The translations under genes and the position numbers were made by a program. A DNA stretch of 40,716 nt from positions 1 through 40,716 of the forward strand of contig JAAYPI010000059.1 of NCBI GenBank assembly GCA_012519885.1. Direction: 5' to 3'. The DNA comes from Bacteroidales bacterium. GTDB lineage: Bacteria > Bacteroidota > Bacteroidia > Bacteroidales > Paludibacteraceae. Within the stretch, counting starts at the first letter, position 1. Every line of letters begins with the position of its first letter. Positions 6,848 through 17,230 of the stretch are shown here, piece after piece. A model generated the notes under the pieces. It searched no databases. It was given only the letters and a program-made list of their open reading frames with translations, and was not told where the DNA came from.

Positions 6848-9184
6848 ATGGGAAAGAATATTGTTATTGTGGAATCTCCGGCAAAAGCCAAAACGATTGA
6901 AAAATTTCTTGGAAAAGATTACCATGTTGTGTCTAGTTTTGGTCATATACGCGATTTGAAGAAAAAAGACATTAGCATAGATTTTAACAATAATTACTCC
7001 CCTATTTACGAGGTTCCAACCGACAAAAAGAAACTTGTAAGCGAATTAAAAAAGAAAGCCTCTGAAGCCGAGATGGTATGGTTGGCATCCGATGAAGACC
7101 GCGAGGGAGAAGCCATTGCTTGGCATTTATTTGAAGTATTATCGTTGACCGAAGACAAAACCAAACGAATTGTATTTCACGAAATTACCAAAGACGCAAT
7201 TATCAATGCCATACAAACACCCAGAAAAATTGACAAAGCACTTGTAGATGCACAACAAGCACGTAGGGTGCTCGATCGCATTGTAGGGTTTGAACTTTCG
7301 CCCATATTGTGGAAAAAAATTAAACCTTCGTTGAGTGCTGGTCGTGTACAATCAGTAGCTGTTCGTTTAATCGTAGAACGAGAGAGAGAAATAACTACTT
7401 TCAAATCTGAAGCAAATTACCGCATTACTGCTGTGTTTATTACCAAAGATACACAAGGAAAAACGGTAGAGTTACAAGCCGAATTACCCAAACGTTTTAA
7501 AACCAAAGAAGAAGCAAACCGCTTTTTAGAAGTGTGCAAAGACGCTCAATTCAACATTGAAGACATAAGCAAAAAACCGAGCAAAAAATCGCCTGCTGCC
7601 CCATTTACGACATCTACATTGCAGCAAGAAGCTGCCAGAAAACTTGGCTACTCGGTAGCACAAACCATGATGGTAGCACAAAAATTGTACGAAAATGGAC
7701 TTATTACGTATATGCGTACCGATTCTGTAAACCTTTCTGCCTTGGCTATTAATACAGCTAAAGCGGAAATTATACATTTTGCTGGAGAGCAATACGTAAA
7801 AACTCGCCAATACGCTACCAAATCGAAAGGAGCACAAGAAGCACACGAAGCCATACGTCCTACCTACATGAATCAACATACCATAGAAGGAAATCGACAA
7901 GAAAAATTCTTGTATGAGTTGATTTGGAAACGTACAATTGCATCGCAAATGGCTGATGCTGAAATAGAAAAAACGACTGTAACTATTGGTATCTCTACTA
8001 GCGAAGAACGATTTATAGCTAGTGGCGAGGTGCTAACTTTTGATGGTTTCTTAAAAGTGTATATGGAGTCGAATGACGATGAAGATACAACAGAAGATAC
8101 AAAAATGCTACCTCCACTGCATGTACATGACACTTTGCAGTACAAAAAAATACTTAGTACCGAACGATTTACACAACGACCACCACGATACACGGAGGCT
8201 AGTTTGGTACGTAAATTAGAAGAATTAGGCATTGGACGACCATCTACATACGCACCTACTATCAGTACAATTCAAAATAGAGAATACGTAGAAAAAGGAG
8301 ATAAAGAAGGTGAAAAAAGAACGTATAATTTGCTTACATTAGAAAAAGGTACAATTACAGATATCATAAAAGAGGAAATTGTTGGTACAGAAAAATCAAA
8401 ACTTTTTCCAACCGATATAGGTTCGGTCGTAACAGATTTTTTACTAGCCAACTTTGCTTCGGTTGTAGATTATAATTTTACAGCTAAAGTAGAAAAAGAA
8501 TTTGATATAGTTGCCTCAGGAAAATTGGAATGGCAAAAAGCAATTGACAAATTTTACAAAGGGTTTCATACTCTTGTTGAAGATTCGTTGCAAAATTCCA
8601 CTAAAAAAGTAGGAGAAAGACTTTTGGGAAACGACCCAACAACAGGAAAACCGATATCTGTAAAAATTGGACGCTATGGGGCTATAGCCCAAATTGGGTT
8701 AACTACCGAAGAAGAAAAGCCACAATTTGCTGCACTAAAAAAAGAACAATCTATCGAGACGATTACACTCGAAGAGGCATTAGAATTATTTAAACTACCA
8801 CGAACTGTGGGTGAGTTTGAGGAAAAAGAAGTAACAATAGCCGTTGGGCGTTTTGGTCCTTACGTAAAACACGCCTCTGCATTTTATTCTATCCCCAAAG
8901 AAATTGATCCTTTAAAAATAACACTGTCGCAAGCAATCGATTTGATAGAAAAGAAACGCGAAGACGACAAAAATAAAGTACTAAAAACATTTGCAGAAGA
9001 TGCCTCTATACAACTATTAAATGGACGTTATGGTGCGTACATAAAACAAAATAAAAACAATTACAAAATACCAAAGTCGAAAAAAGCAGAAGAGCTCACA
9101 TACGAAGATTGCTTAGAGATTATTAAATCAGAAGCAAGCGATGGAGATAAACCTAAAAAGAAAAAAGGATTTAAAAAGAAGTAA
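6848..9184 (+). CDS. topA: DNA topoisomerase I
   Basis: A type IA topoisomerase that relaxes negative supercoils. The Toprim domain opens the protein (NIVIVESPAKAKTIEKFLG at 4-22, SDEDREGEA at 81-89). The catalytic tyrosine is Tyr288 in GLITYMRTDS. The signature LGIGRPSTYAPTI follows at about 460. Instead of zinc fingers the C-terminus carries repeats of the type GRYGAYIK / GRFGPYVK (around 650, 685 and 725), followed by a lysine-rich tail, the usual arrangement in Bacteroidetes. The 778-residue length is normal. It is transcribed alone and converges on the next gene with only 7 bp between stops. Confidence 0.97.
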   Translation: MGKNIVIVESPAKAKTIEKFLGKDYHVVSSFGHIRDLKKKDISIDFNNNYSPIYEVPTDKKKLVSELKKKASEAEMVWLASDEDREGEAIAWHLFEVLSLTEDKTKRIVFHEITKDAIINAIQTPRKIDKALVDAQQARRVLDRIVGFELSPILWKKIKPSLSAGRVQSVAVRLIVEREREITTFKSEANYRITAVFITKDTQGKTVELQAELPKRFKTKEEANRFLEVCKDAQFNIEDISKKPSKKSPAAPFTTSTLQQEAARKLGYSVAQTMMVAQKLYENGLITYMRTDSVNLSALAINTAKAEIIHFAGEQYVKTRQYATKSKGAQEAHEAIRPTYMNQHTIEGNRQEKFLYELIWKRTIASQMADAEIEKTTVTIGISTSEERFIASGEVLTFDGFLKVYMESNDDEDTTEDTKMLPPLHVHDTLQYKKILSTERFTQRPPRYTEASLVRKLEELGIGRPSTYAPTISTIQNREYVEKGDKEGEKRTYNLLTLEKGTITDIIKEEIVGTEKSKLFPTDIGSVVTDFLLANFASVVDYNFTAKVEKEFDIVASGKLEWQKAIDKFYKGFHTLVEDSLQNSTKKVGERLLGNDPTTGKPISVKIGRYGAIAQIGLTTEEEKPQFAALKKEQSIETITLEEALELFKLPRTVGEFEEKEVTIAVGRFGPYVKHASAFYSIPKEIDPLKITLSQAIDLIEKKREDDKNKVLKTFAEDASIQLLNGRYGAYIKQNKNNYKIPKSKKAEELTYEDCLEIIKSEASDGDKPKKKKGFKKK

Positions 9185-9191
9185 GAAAGAA

Positions 9192-9707
9192 TTACTCTTG
9201 CTTGAATTGTTCTAATTGACTTAGTACTTTTGCTAATTCTGTTGGTTTGTTTGTTCCAATAAGGAGTTTTTTATTATGTGTAAACTCAAGTTGTAAACCC
9301 ATATTACCAGATACAGTATAAGCAACGCCCTTTCCAAAGAGTCCAAGACGTAAACCCCAACCGCCATATTCAGTAATTGGATAGTAGGGTCTTACATAAA
9401 ACTTGCTCAGTATTTGCCAATCATAGTATTTGAATCGTATATGAAAAGGAAAAAACCTTACATAAATACCATCTTTTCGAATAATTGTATCGAGACGAAA
9501 GCTCAAAAATAAAAAAGCAAGCATAATTGTCAAAAGGGTTACTATGATAAGTTGAGTGTTCGTCATTGGATTATTCCCGAAAGCCTGCCCAAGCATAATT
9601 TGCACATATACACCATACAACAAAAGTGCATTAATCGCTATAACAATACCCCATAACCACCATTGTTTAAATCGCTGACTTTCAGAAAATAAGACTTCTT
9701 TGTTCAT
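9192..9707 (-). CDS. Small two-segment membrane protein, DUF6141-like
   Basis: A 171-residue protein with two hydrophobic segments (about 17-38 and 52-71), followed by a soluble beta-rich part with RKDGIYVRFFPF and GWGLRLGLFGKGVAYTVSG. The arrangement resembles uncharacterised membrane proteins of the DUF6141 type, whose soluble part looks PH-domain-like; this is a recollection, not a search. It lies 59 bp downstream of the M48 lipoprotease on the same strand, with no promoter visible between them, so it is probably the second gene of that operon. No function can be assigned. Confidence 0.6.
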   Translation of the reverse strand: MNKEVLFSESQRFKQWWLWGIVIAINALLLYGVYVQIMLGQAFGNNPMTNTQLIIVTLLTIMLAFLFLSFRLDTIIRKDGIYVRFFPFHIRFKYYDWQILSKFYVRPYYPITEYGGWGLRLGLFGKGVAYTVSGNMGLQLEFTHNKKLLIGTNKPTELAKVLSQLEQFKQE

Positions 9708-9766
9708 GGAATATCGTTTTTTGGAATATTAAGCCTTTCAACGTTTCTAGTAAACCGTGTAATAAC

Positions 9767-10564
9767 TCATTTTTTATAATACCCTTGTGCCTCTGGTAAT
9801 ACATTTTGCATAGCTTGTATTCGTTTTGTATCAGAGGGGTGAGTGCTCAAAAATTCTGGCACACTGCTTTCTTTACCTGCTGTCATACGTTCCCAAAAAG
9901 CTACGGCACTAGCTGGGTCGTAACCTGCCATTGCCATAAAAATCATTCCAAGCCTATCTGCTTCATACTCATGCTTACGCGAATAAGGCAAAATAACACC
10001 GTAATTTACTCCCAAGCCATACACTGAACTCATAAGCTGTTGTGCTTGTTCTGATGTACCTGACAAAGCCACTCCTGCTACGCTCAATCCGGTTTGAGCA
10101 AGTATTTGCTGGCTCATACGTTCGTTGCCATGTTTTGCAACGGCATGTGCTATTTCGTGTCCCATTACTACGGCTAACCCGTTTTCGTTTGCACAAATAG
10201 GTAATATCCCTTCATAAAAAACGACTTTCCCACCTGGCAAGCAAAAAGCATTTATAGTGGTATCCTGAACGAGGGTAAAATCCCAAGCAAAACTAGCAAT
10301 ATCAGCTTCACGACCATTTTCCTTTAAATACGTTTCTACTGCTTTGGCAATATTTGCACCTATTTGTTTTATTTGCTTTGTGGCAGCTGCATTGGTAGAG
10401 ACTTTTGCTGTACTCATAAATTCGGTGTAATGTAGATTACTTGCCTCTAATATCTCTGCATCCGATACCAACATGAGCTGTTTTCTGCCTGTTAACGCTA
10501 CTGTTGAGCACCCAACTAATACAAGTAAGACTGTTCCAAGAAGTAAATACTTTTTCATATTCAT
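9767..10564 (-). CDS. M48-family zinc metalloprotease lipoprotein
   Basis: The signal peptide ends in the lipobox LVGC with Cys19, so the protein is a lipoprotein, probably facing the periplasm. The zinc site is HEIAH (His136, Glu137, His140), with the third ligand Glu198 in HEYEADRLG. The conserved NAFCLPGGKVVFYEG precedes it. This is the single-domain Oma1/LoiP-like type of M48 peptidase (265 residues), which degrades misfolded or unassembled envelope proteins. A second ATG at 10558 (MKKYLLL) is an equally good start. The gene diverges from proB out of a shared palindromic promoter. Confidence 0.9.
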   Translation of the reverse strand: MNMKKYLLLGTVLLVLVGCSTVALTGRKQLMLVSDAEILEASNLHYTEFMSTAKVSTNAAATKQIKQIGANIAKAVETYLKENGREADIASFAWDFTLVQDTTINAFCLPGGKVVFYEGILPICANENGLAVVMGHEIAHAVAKHGNERMSQQILAQTGLSVAGVALSGTSEQAQQLMSSVYGLGVNYGVILPYSRKHEYEADRLGMIFMAMAGYDPASAVAFWERMTAGKESSVPEFLSTHPSDTKRIQAMQNVLPEAQGYYKK

Positions 10565-10590
10565 TTTTTTATTCGTCTAATTAACAATTT

Positions 10591-10616
10591 ATTTTTACTT
10601 TTGCAAAAGTAAAAAT
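10591..10616. promoter_or_regulatory. Palindromic divergent promoter for the M48 gene and proB
   Basis: These 26 bp are a perfect inverted repeat centred between 10603 and 10604. The plus strand reads TACTTTTG at 10596-10603 and the minus strand reads TACTTTTG at 10604-10611, so two perfect -7 boxes lie back to back. The rightward start would serve proB (ATG 10639), the leftward one the M48 gene (ATG 10564). For the plus direction TTCG at 10572-10575 is a near -33 box at 20 bp; the minus direction has none. The two polymerases could not occupy both boxes at once. Confidence 0.7.
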
Positions 10617-10638
10617 TTTATTACATAAACTACCCTGA

Positions 10639-11721
10639 ATGGTCTTAAAATTTAAAAAAATAGCGGTAAAGATTGGAAGTAACGTCCTAACTCAAAAAGA
10701 TGGGACACTTGATATTCCTCGTATTGAAAAACTGGTAACGCAAATAGCCCAATTGCATAAGGCAGGATTAGAAATTATACTCATCTCTTCTGGTGCTGTG
10801 GCTGCTGGTAAAAGTCAGCTAAAAGTTTCAAAAAAGATAGACCCCATTTCGGCTAGGCAATTATTTTCAGCTGTCGGTCAGGTAACTCTAATGAATCATT
10901 ACCACCGTCTATTTTCCGAACATGGTATCTTTTGTGGACAAGTACTTACTACAAAAGAAAATTTTGGATCTCGCAGACACTATCTCAATCAAAAAAACTG
11001 CATGAGCGAAATGCTTGCACACAATGTAATTCCTATTGTGAACGAAAACGATACTATTTCGGTTACCGAACTCATGTTTACCGACAACGACGAACTCTCT
11101 GGTCTAATTGCCACAATGATGGGGATGGAGGCATTGATAATTTTGAGCAATATAGATGGTATTTATAATGGAAATCCCGAGGACAAAAACTCTCAGGTAA
11201 TAGAAACGGTAGAAGCAAACAAAAACCTTTCGCAATATATTCAAACAGGTAAATCATCGTTTGGACGAGGCGGTATGCTTACCAAAACTACTATTGCACG
11301 AAAAGTAGCAGACGAAGGAATCCACGTATTTATTGCCAATGGAAAAAAAGACAATATACTGCTCGATTTGGTAAATAAAGAAAAACACGTAATTTGCACC
11401 CAATTTATTGCCAATCGCAAAGAAGTATCAAGTGTAAAAAAATGGATTGCTCATAGCGACGGATTTGCTAAAGGAGAAGTACATGTAAATGCAGGAGCAA
11501 GAAAAGCACTAACAGGCAACAAGGCTACCTCGGTATTGTTTGTTGGCATTACCGAGATACTAGGCGAATTTGAAAAAGATGATATTGTAAAAATCATTGA
11601 CGAAAATGGCAAACAACTAGGCGTAGGAAAAACACAATACGATAATAAAAAAGCAACACAATTAATAGGTAAAAAGGGACAACGTCCTTTAGTTCATTAT
11701 GATTATTTATACTTAGACTAA
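10639..11721 (+). CDS. proB: Glutamate 5-kinase
   Basis: The first enzyme of proline synthesis: it phosphorylates L-glutamate to gamma-glutamyl phosphate. The amino-acid kinase fold shows [16 protein letters not shown] at the N-terminus, [11 protein letters not shown] (45-55), and the substrate loop [10 protein letters not shown] near 134. A C-terminal PUA domain (about 275-355) is present, as in the long form of the enzyme; 360 residues is normal. proA begins one base after its stop codon, so the two are co-transcribed from the palindromic promoter and the labile intermediate can be handed over directly. Confidence 0.96.
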   Translation: MVLKFKKIAVKIGSNVLTQKDGTLDIPRIEKLVTQIAQLHKAGLEIILISSGAVAAGKSQLKVSKKIDPISARQLFSAVGQVTLMNHYHRLFSEHGIFCGQVLTTKENFGSRRHYLNQKNCMSEMLAHNVIPIVNENDTISVTELMFTDNDELSGLIATMMGMEALIILSNIDGIYNGNPEDKNSQVIETVEANKNLSQYIQTGKSSFGRGGMLTKTTIARKVADEGIHVFIANGKKDNILLDLVNKEKHVICTQFIANRKEVSSVKKWIAHSDGFAKGEVHVNAGARKALTGNKATSVLFVGITEILGEFEKDDIVKIIDENGKQLGVGKTQYDNKKATQLIGKKGQRPLVHYDYLYLD

Positions 11722-11722
11722 T

Positions 11723-12973
11723 ATGGCACAACACATGGAATGGGGAGCTAAAGCACTCCAAGCAGCACGTAGATTAAACTTGCTTACAGATGCAACTATA
11801 AACCAGATACTAGTAAAAGTGGCTGAAGAAGCCATTGCCAATACTTCCTATATTTTGGCTGAAAACCAAAAAGATTTGGATGCAATGGATAAAAATAATC
11901 CAATGTACGACCGTTTACTATTGAGTACAGATAGGATACAAGGTATAGCTGCTGATATACGCAATGTGGCATCATTGCCCTCGCCTCTTGGTCGCATACT
12001 GGAAGAAAGAACCTTGCCAAATGGTATGTTTTTGACTAAAAAAAGTGTCCCTTTCGGAGTGATTGGTATAATTTATGAGGCACGTCCTAACGTTAGTTTC
12101 GATGTTTTCTCCTTGTGTTTAAAATCAGGAAACGTATGTGTGCTTAAAGGTGGTACAGATGCTTATCATTCTAATTTGGCAATCGTATCGGTAATAAAAA
12201 ATGTATTAAAACAGTTTGACATAGATGAAAATTGTATCCATCTATTGCCAGCTGGTAGGGAAGCTACGGCAGACTTACTCAATGCTGTTGATTATGTAGA
12301 CTTAATTATCCCTCGTGGCAGTCAGGGGCTTATCGATTTTGTGCGAAACAATGCCAAAGTACCTGTAATAGAAACAGGAGCTGGAGTTTGCCATACGTAT
12401 TTTGATGAATTTGGCGACTTTAAAAAAGGGCAATCAATTATTTATAATGCAAAAACTCGTCGCGTTAGTGTATGCAATGCCCTAGATTGTTTGATAATCA
12501 ATGAAAAAAGATTAGCAGACTTGGCAAGTCTTTGCCTTCCATTAGCAGAAAAAGAAGTAGTGATAGAGGCTGATATAAAAGCTTATACTTTCTTACATGG
12601 TAAATACCCTACGCATTTACTAACTAAAGCCACAGCAGAAAGTTTTGGCACCGAATTTCAGAGCTATCGTATGAGTATAAAAACAGTGAGCAATATGGAG
12701 CAAGCTATTGAACACATTGCCACCTATAGCTCAAAGCATAGCGAAGCGATTATTTCTGAAAACGAACATGCCATACATCAATTTGAACAACAAGTAGATG
12801 CTGCTTGTGTATATAGCAATGCTTCTACCGCATTTACTGATGGAGCACAATTTGGGATGGGGGCAGAAATTGGCATTAGCACACAAAAACTTCACGCCCG
12901 AGGTCCAATGGCTTTACCAGAACTTACTAGCTACAAATGGATTGTGAAAGGAAACGGTCAAACTCGCTCGTAA
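11723..12973 (+). CDS. proA: Gamma-glutamyl phosphate reductase
   Basis: It reduces gamma-glutamyl phosphate with NADPH to glutamate semialdehyde, the second step of proline synthesis. The aldehyde-dehydrogenase fold is seen from [17 protein letters not shown] (111-127) and [10 protein letters not shown] (217-226). The catalytic cysteine is Cys251 in [11 protein letters not shown], matching the ProA signature. The length of 416 residues is typical. Translation may be coupled to proB. No proC is near. The gene converges on rnhB with only 5 bp between stops. Confidence 0.96.
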   Translation: MAQHMEWGAKALQAARRLNLLTDATINQILVKVAEEAIANTSYILAENQKDLDAMDKNNPMYDRLLLSTDRIQGIAADIRNVASLPSPLGRILEERTLPNGMFLTKKSVPFGVIGIIYEARPNVSFDVFSLCLKSGNVCVLKGGTDAYHSNLAIVSVIKNVLKQFDIDENCIHLLPAGREATADLLNAVDYVDLIIPRGSQGLIDFVRNNAKVPVIETGAGVCHTYFDEFGDFKKGQSIIYNAKTRRVSVCNALDCLIINEKRLADLASLCLPLAEKEVVIEADIKAYTFLHGKYPTHLLTKATAESFGTEFQSYRMSIKTVSNMEQAIEHIATYSSKHSEAIISENEHAIHQFEQQVDAACVYSNASTAFTDGAQFGMGAEIGISTQKLHARGPMALPELTSYKWIVKGNGQTRS

Positions 12974-12978
12974 ACGCT

Positions 12979-13554
12979 TTACAGTAACCGAAACGTTTTT
13001 CGGTGAAAGGGAGAAACACCGTTTTCTCGTATGGCATTGCGATGTGCCTTGGTAGGATAAGCTTTATTCTGTAGCCAACCATAGCAGGGATAAGAAATAT
13101 GCAATGTGGACATATAGTCGTCTCTATACGTTTTGGCAAGAATAGAAGCAGCGGCAATGGATGCATATTTACCATCTCCTTTTACTATGCATGTATGCGG
13201 AATTGTGGTCTTATTTTTAAATCGATTGCCATCTATTAATAAATGTTGAGGTTGAATAGGCAAACCCTCAATAGCACGATGCATGGCTAAAAAAGAGGCA
13301 TTGAGGATATTTATTTCATCAATTTCACTCTCAGAAACCACACCAATGGCAAACGCCAAAGCATGTTGCTCAATATATGGACGTAAGGCGTAGCGTTGTT
13401 TTTCGGTTAGTTTTTTCGAGTCGTTTAGTTCTGGGCAACAAAAATCGGTTGGCAAAATTACTGCAGCTGCGTATACTGCACCAGCCAAACAACCTCTTCC
13501 AGCTTCATCGCAACCACATTCTATCAAGTCTTTATGTACATATGGCAACAACAT
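12979..13554 (-). CDS. rnhB: Ribonuclease HII
   Basis: It cuts RNA in RNA-DNA hybrids, including single ribonucleotides in DNA. The type-2 signature GCDEAGRG (14-21) carries the first two catalytic acids, Asp16 and Glu17. [12 protein letters not shown] and LLIDGN follow, and [21 protein letters not shown] is the conserved C-terminal block. The 191-residue length is normal. It is the last gene of a minus-strand operon, starting 5 bp after the M28 gene ends. Confidence 0.95.
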   Translation of the reverse strand: MLLPYVHKDLIECGCDEAGRGCLAGAVYAAAVILPTDFCCPELNDSKKLTEKQRYALRPYIEQHALAFAIGVVSESEIDEINILNASFLAMHRAIEGLPIQPQHLLIDGNRFKNKTTIPHTCIVKGDGKYASIAAASILAKTYRDDYMSTLHISYPCYGWLQNKAYPTKAHRNAIRENGVSPFHRKTFRLL

Positions 13555-13559
13555 ACACC

Positions 13560-14546
13560 TTATTTTTCTGAATAAACAACAGCCGTTACAACTCTACCAA
13601 CTACACCTAAGGTCGTTTTATCAATATTCTCCATGGTGTCGTAGATAGTATGCCATGTATCAACAAAACCCGTTTGATTACTATAATGAATAATGTCAAT
13701 ACAGGGAATATTGGCTATTTTGTTAATATAATAATGATCGTCAATAACAGGATTACCTGGCTGTGAAATAAAATAATCTTGATATCCTAATTGATGAGCC
13801 TTTTTCCACACCATTTTCACCACATCTGGAGCATAGAGCATCGAAAAATATTCCTGCAAGAAAGTAGGATTTTTACCCCCTACCATATCCAGTAAAATAC
13901 CATATTTAGGTTTATAACCTTCTTTATGCGGATTACGTGACCAATATTGAGAGCCCAAACAGAATGAATCGCCTATATCGGCAGACTTATCGAATGAGGG
14001 TCTACCATAATCTTCTGCATCAAAAAGAATAATATCTACACCAATTGTTGGAGGTACTTGTTGCATTAAACGAGCCAGTTCAAGCAATACGCCTACACCA
14101 CTCGCTCCATCATTTGCTCCTTGCACAGGCGTATGGTAGTTAGCAGAATCTGTATCATTATCAGAATACGGACGAGAATCCCAATGTGCACATAAAAAGA
14201 TACGTGTTTTTTGTTCTGGATTAAATGACCCAATAATATTACGTGCATCTAGTATTGTATTGTTGTATGCTTTTAATTGCACCCTTTGCTCTGTTACTTC
14301 TGCCCCAAAACGCTGTAAAGTGGCAACCATATAATCTCCACACTTTTTATGTGCATCTGTATTGGGTACTCTAGGTCCAAATGCCACTTGGTTGGCTACA
14401 AATACATAGGCAGAATCCGCATTATAAAATGGATTTTGGATGAGGTCTTGTGTCTCTTGCTTTTGCGATGAGGTAGACTGTTCGTTCGATTGACATGATA
14501 CAAATAAGAGCAAAGAAAATAATGCTAAGTATACTACTGATTTCAT
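13560..14546 (-). CDS. M28-family lipoprotein, glutaminyl-cyclase-like
   Basis: The 328-residue protein starts with a lipoprotein signal ending at Cys18 (LLFVSC), so it is membrane-anchored outside the cytoplasm. The M28 fold shows CAHWDSRP (119-126), GANDGASG with Asp146, LFDAEDYG with Glu178 and Asp179, and DDHYY with His271. The DAED form, where aminopeptidases have Glu-Glu, and the conserved Trp-rich loops favour the glutaminyl-peptide cyclotransferase-like branch, which forms N-terminal pyroglutamate, over a plain aminopeptidase. This distinction is inferred. In Bacteroidetes many exported proteins begin with Gln after signal cleavage, which would suit such an enzyme. It sits in an operon with GT2 and rnhB. 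Confidence 0.85.
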   Translation of the reverse strand: MKSVVYLALFSLLLFVSCQSNEQSTSSQKQETQDLIQNPFYNADSAYVFVANQVAFGPRVPNTDAHKKCGDYMVATLQRFGAEVTEQRVQLKAYNNTILDARNIIGSFNPEQKTRIFLCAHWDSRPYSDNDTDSANYHTPVQGANDGASGVGVLLELARLMQQVPPTIGVDIILFDAEDYGRPSFDKSADIGDSFCLGSQYWSRNPHKEGYKPKYGILLDMVGGKNPTFLQEYFSMLYAPDVVKMVWKKAHQLGYQDYFISQPGNPVIDDHYYINKIANIPCIDIIHYSNQTGFVDTWHTIYDTMENIDKTTLGVVGRVVTAVVYSEK

Positions 14547-14556
14547 AGAATTATAA

Positions 14557-15645
14557 TTAAATGTTTCGATTTTTCCATTTTATGGGGCAAATCATAGAAC
14601 AACAAGCCACCGATATAACATAAAAAGGATAGACTAACGAGAGAAGTAAACTATATAAAACTAATCTTTTTTGTCCTAAAAAATCAGACGCCTTATAGAG
14701 TAACCAACTATCTACAACCCATTTACTAAAGAACAAAGATATAAAAATTGGCACAAACATCATATGAAAAATAGCTAAAGCACCAGCAATAACGATTGCT
14801 ATTTGAGCAAATAGTACTGTAAAAGAAACAAAAATGACATCACTATCTGAATAGGATGCTGATTTTGAGACCCAACGCATACGTTGTTGTAGAAAATCCG
14901 AAAGGGATGGAGAAGGATATATATCAACAATCGCCTTTGGGGAATACACATAACGCACCTTGCCTCCCATTTTTTTAATTGCAGCTAACAAAAACATATC
15001 ATCTCCCGAAACTTCTGTATCTACCAACTCATTTTGTACAGCAAGATACACATCCTTTTTAAAAGCTATATTAGCTCCATTACACATAATTGCTTTCTTA
15101 AACAAAGCACTGGCACCTGTTGAAGCCTGCAAACTTAGAAATTCTAAGGCTTGTAATTTTGAATAAAAAGTATTTGTAACTTTCATTTTTACAGGAGCTA
15201 TAAGTAAATCAGCATTTTCTGTTTGGTAAAAAGAAACCAACGTAGCAAGCCACTCAGGAGGATAGTGTACGTCAGCATCAATACATACAATAAGTTCACT
15301 GTGAGCACTATATATCCCTTGTCGAAGAGATTTTTTTTTGCCTTGATACTCACTCTTTTGCACGCTCATAAATGGAAATTGGGAAGATAATTGTGAACAC
15401 AAAGAAAACGTTTCATCCTCAGAAGAATCATCAACAATACGCAATTCAAAATTTTTATATGTCTGATTCTGCATACTATAAAGTAACGACTGTATCGCTT
15501 TTTCTTCATTTCTTACTGAAAGTATAATAGATACAAAAAGAGTAGTATCTGCTGGCAAAAGATTGATATTACGCCTTCTGTTCCAAGCAAATACAAATGC
15601 CATGATTAGACCTATATACGGGATGAGAAACCACCATAACCACAT
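14557..15645 (-). CDS. Membrane-bound family 2 glycosyltransferase
   Basis: One N-terminal membrane segment (3-20) is followed by a GT2 catalytic domain: SIILSVRNEEKAIQSLL (39-55), the nucleotide-sugar aspartates in VDDSSEDETF, CIDADVH (DxD motif), a GDDMFL acid and the acceptor motif QQRMRW. Two to three hydrophobic segments close the protein. The fold is that of processive or lipid-linked glycosyltransferases facing the cytoplasm. Donor and acceptor cannot be deduced. It lies 3 bp from the lysE-family gene and 10 bp from the M28 gene, within one operon. Confidence 0.88.
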   Translation of the reverse strand: MWLWWFLIPYIGLIMAFVFAWNRRRNINLLPADTTLFVSIILSVRNEEKAIQSLLYSMQNQTYKNFELRIVDDSSEDETFSLCSQLSSQFPFMSVQKSEYQGKKKSLRQGIYSAHSELIVCIDADVHYPPEWLATLVSFYQTENADLLIAPVKMKVTNTFYSKLQALEFLSLQASTGASALFKKAIMCNGANIAFKKDVYLAVQNELVDTEVSGDDMFLLAAIKKMGGKVRYVYSPKAIVDIYPSPSLSDFLQQRMRWVSKSASYSDSDVIFVSFTVLFAQIAIVIAGALAIFHMMFVPIFISLFFSKWVVDSWLLYKASDFLGQKRLVLYSLLLSLVYPFYVISVACCSMICPIKWKNRNI

Positions 15646-15648
15646 ACT

Positions 15649-16287
15649 TTACACATTAACAGATTTACCTAATATCGACAAAATCAACCCCCCTAAAGCT
15701 AATACAATAATTACACTTCCCGTAAGTTTGTTAATAACCCCAAGTCCTCTTATGTTGATTTTTTTGCGGAAAATACTAGCAACAAATGTCAGCACAAACC
15801 ACCAAGTACTGGCTCCAGCAAAAACAGCTATAATACCAGAAAGGGAATAAACTGTATTGTCGGTATTGCTCAAAAAACTAAAACGTGCAAACAACCCCAA
15901 AAATAAAAAAATAATCAAAGGGTTACTTAACGTTAATAATAATGATGCCAAATAATCTTGCAAATAACTTTCTTTTGTAGCAATATTTTTGTTAAGAACG
16001 GCAACGGGATTTTTTGAAAAAATAAAAAATCCAAATAATAAAATTACAATACTACCTATTATTTGAATTAACAATTGATTTTGTTCGATAAAGGGCATTA
16101 CAAATGATAATCCGAACAATGCCACCATAGCATAGGTGGTATCAGAAGTAGCTGCTCCCAACCCAGAAAAAAAACCATGCATATGCCCCTTATTCAATGT
16201 TTTTTGAATACACAACATGGCTATAGGACCTACAGGTATGGAGGTCAGTATTCCAATCAAAAACCCTTTTACTAAAATATCAAACAT
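15649..16287 (-). CDS. LysE/RhtB-family exporter
   Basis: A 212-residue inner-membrane protein with about six hydrophobic segments. The family signature is the N-terminal FLIGILTSIPVGPIAMLCIQKTLNKG with the following GLGAATSDTTY. Members export amino acids or small zwitterions; the substrate is unknown. It is the first gene of the four-gene minus-strand operon. The only candidate promoter is an imperfect -7 box GATATTTG at 16293-16300 on the minus strand. Confidence 0.87.
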   Translation of the reverse strand: MFDILVKGFLIGILTSIPVGPIAMLCIQKTLNKGHMHGFFSGLGAATSDTTYAMVALFGLSFVMPFIEQNQLLIQIIGSIVILLFGFFIFSKNPVAVLNKNIATKESYLQDYLASLLLTLSNPLIIFLFLGLFARFSFLSNTDNTVYSLSGIIAVFAGASTWWFVLTFVASIFRKKINIRGLGVINKLTGSVIIVLALGGLILSILGKSVNV

Positions 16288-16375
16288 ACCTGCAAATATC
16301 TATAAAAAAAAATAGAAATCTGACTATCATTAAGTTTTTTTTAATTTAAGAGGCTAAAAGTAGGAAAAATTCTGT

Positions 16376-16383
16376 TACTTTTG
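16376..16383 (+). promoter_or_regulatory. -7 box of lpxH
   Basis: TACTTTTG is a perfect -7 box 43 bp before the lpxH start. No TTG is seen 19-21 bp upstream. Confidence 0.55.
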
Positions 16384-16426
16384 TCAAGAAACACATAAAT
16401 TATACTTCCTCATTACATATTTAGCA

Positions 16427-17194
16427 ATGAATAAAAAAATATATTTTGTATCAGATGCTCATTTAGGCTCATTAGCGTATACAAATGATACGTATCGGGA
16501 AAAAAAACTTGTTGCATGGTTAGATGCAATCAAACATGATGCTGCTGCCATATACTTGGTTGGAGACATTTTTGATTTTTGGTACGAATACAAATATGTG
16601 ATACCGAAAGGATTTGTTCGCTTGTTTGGCAAAATTGCCGAATTGTGTGATAGCGGCATTCCTATTCATTTTTTTATTGGCAATCACGATATCTGGACAT
16701 ATGGGTATTTGGAAAAAGAATTAGGCATGCAAGTCCATAAACAACCATTATTAACGGAATTCAATGGCAAACGATTTTACGTTGCCCATGGCAATGGGTT
16801 AGGGAAAAACCCTTTCGTAGTGGAAATGATTGAGAAAATATTTCACTCTACTTCTGTCCGTTTTTTTTATAATATGATACATCCTTCCATTAACATGCGA
16901 TTAGGGTTAGCTTGGTCGAAAAAAAATAGAGAGAAAAAACGTCAACAAGAAATCACTTTTTATGGTGAAAATAAAGAAAACCTCATTGTATTTGCAAAAG
17001 AATACGTAAAACATACACCCGTAGATTTTTTTGTATTCGGACATAGGCATATATTACTAAACTTTATGATACAAAAATCTACTCAAGTCATTTTTCTTGG
17101 TGATTGGATTGAGCATTTTTCGTATGGAGTATTTGATGGAGAAAATTTCAGTTTAGAAATTTTCGACGTAGAGCCCAAAAACCCCAACGAGTAA
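16427..17194 (+). CDS. lpxH: UDP-2,3-diacylglucosamine diphosphatase
   Basis: A calcineurin-like phosphoesterase that hydrolyses UDP-2,3-diacylglucosamine to lipid X in lipid A synthesis. Metal ligands are visible as SDAHLG (Asp10, His12), VGDIFDFWYEY (Asp47), IGNHDIW (Asn86, His87), VAHGNGLG and FGHRH. The DFWYEY stretch and the length (255 residues) are those of LpxH-like enzymes of Bacteroidetes. It is a peripheral inner-membrane enzyme. No other lpx genes are adjacent. Confidence 0.92.
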   Translation: MNKKIYFVSDAHLGSLAYTNDTYREKKLVAWLDAIKHDAAAIYLVGDIFDFWYEYKYVIPKGFVRLFGKIAELCDSGIPIHFFIGNHDIWTYGYLEKELGMQVHKQPLLTEFNGKRFYVAHGNGLGKNPFVVEMIEKIFHSTSVRFFYNMIHPSINMRLGLAWSKKNREKKRQQEITFYGENKENLIVFAKEYVKHTPVDFFVFGHRHILLNFMIQKSTQVIFLGDWIEHFSYGVFDGENFSLEIFDVEPKNPNE

Positions 17195-17204
17195 AGTGTT
17201 GGGG
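17182..17204. terminator. Hairpin between convergent lpxH and ackA
   Basis: CCCCAAC (17182-17188) and GTTGGGG (17198-17204) form a 7-bp stem with a 9-nt loop that includes the lpxH stop codon. No strong T run follows in either direction, so it may be a weak bidirectional terminator or an end-protecting hairpin. Confidence 0.5.
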
Positions 17205-17230
17205 TATGATACAAATGAATAAAAAACATT

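Noticed and set aside
7526-7948. 140-residue open frame antisense to topA
   Set aside because: It lies wholly inside topA on the opposite strand, is rich in Cys/Phe/Ser as expected of a shadow frame, and has no promoter.
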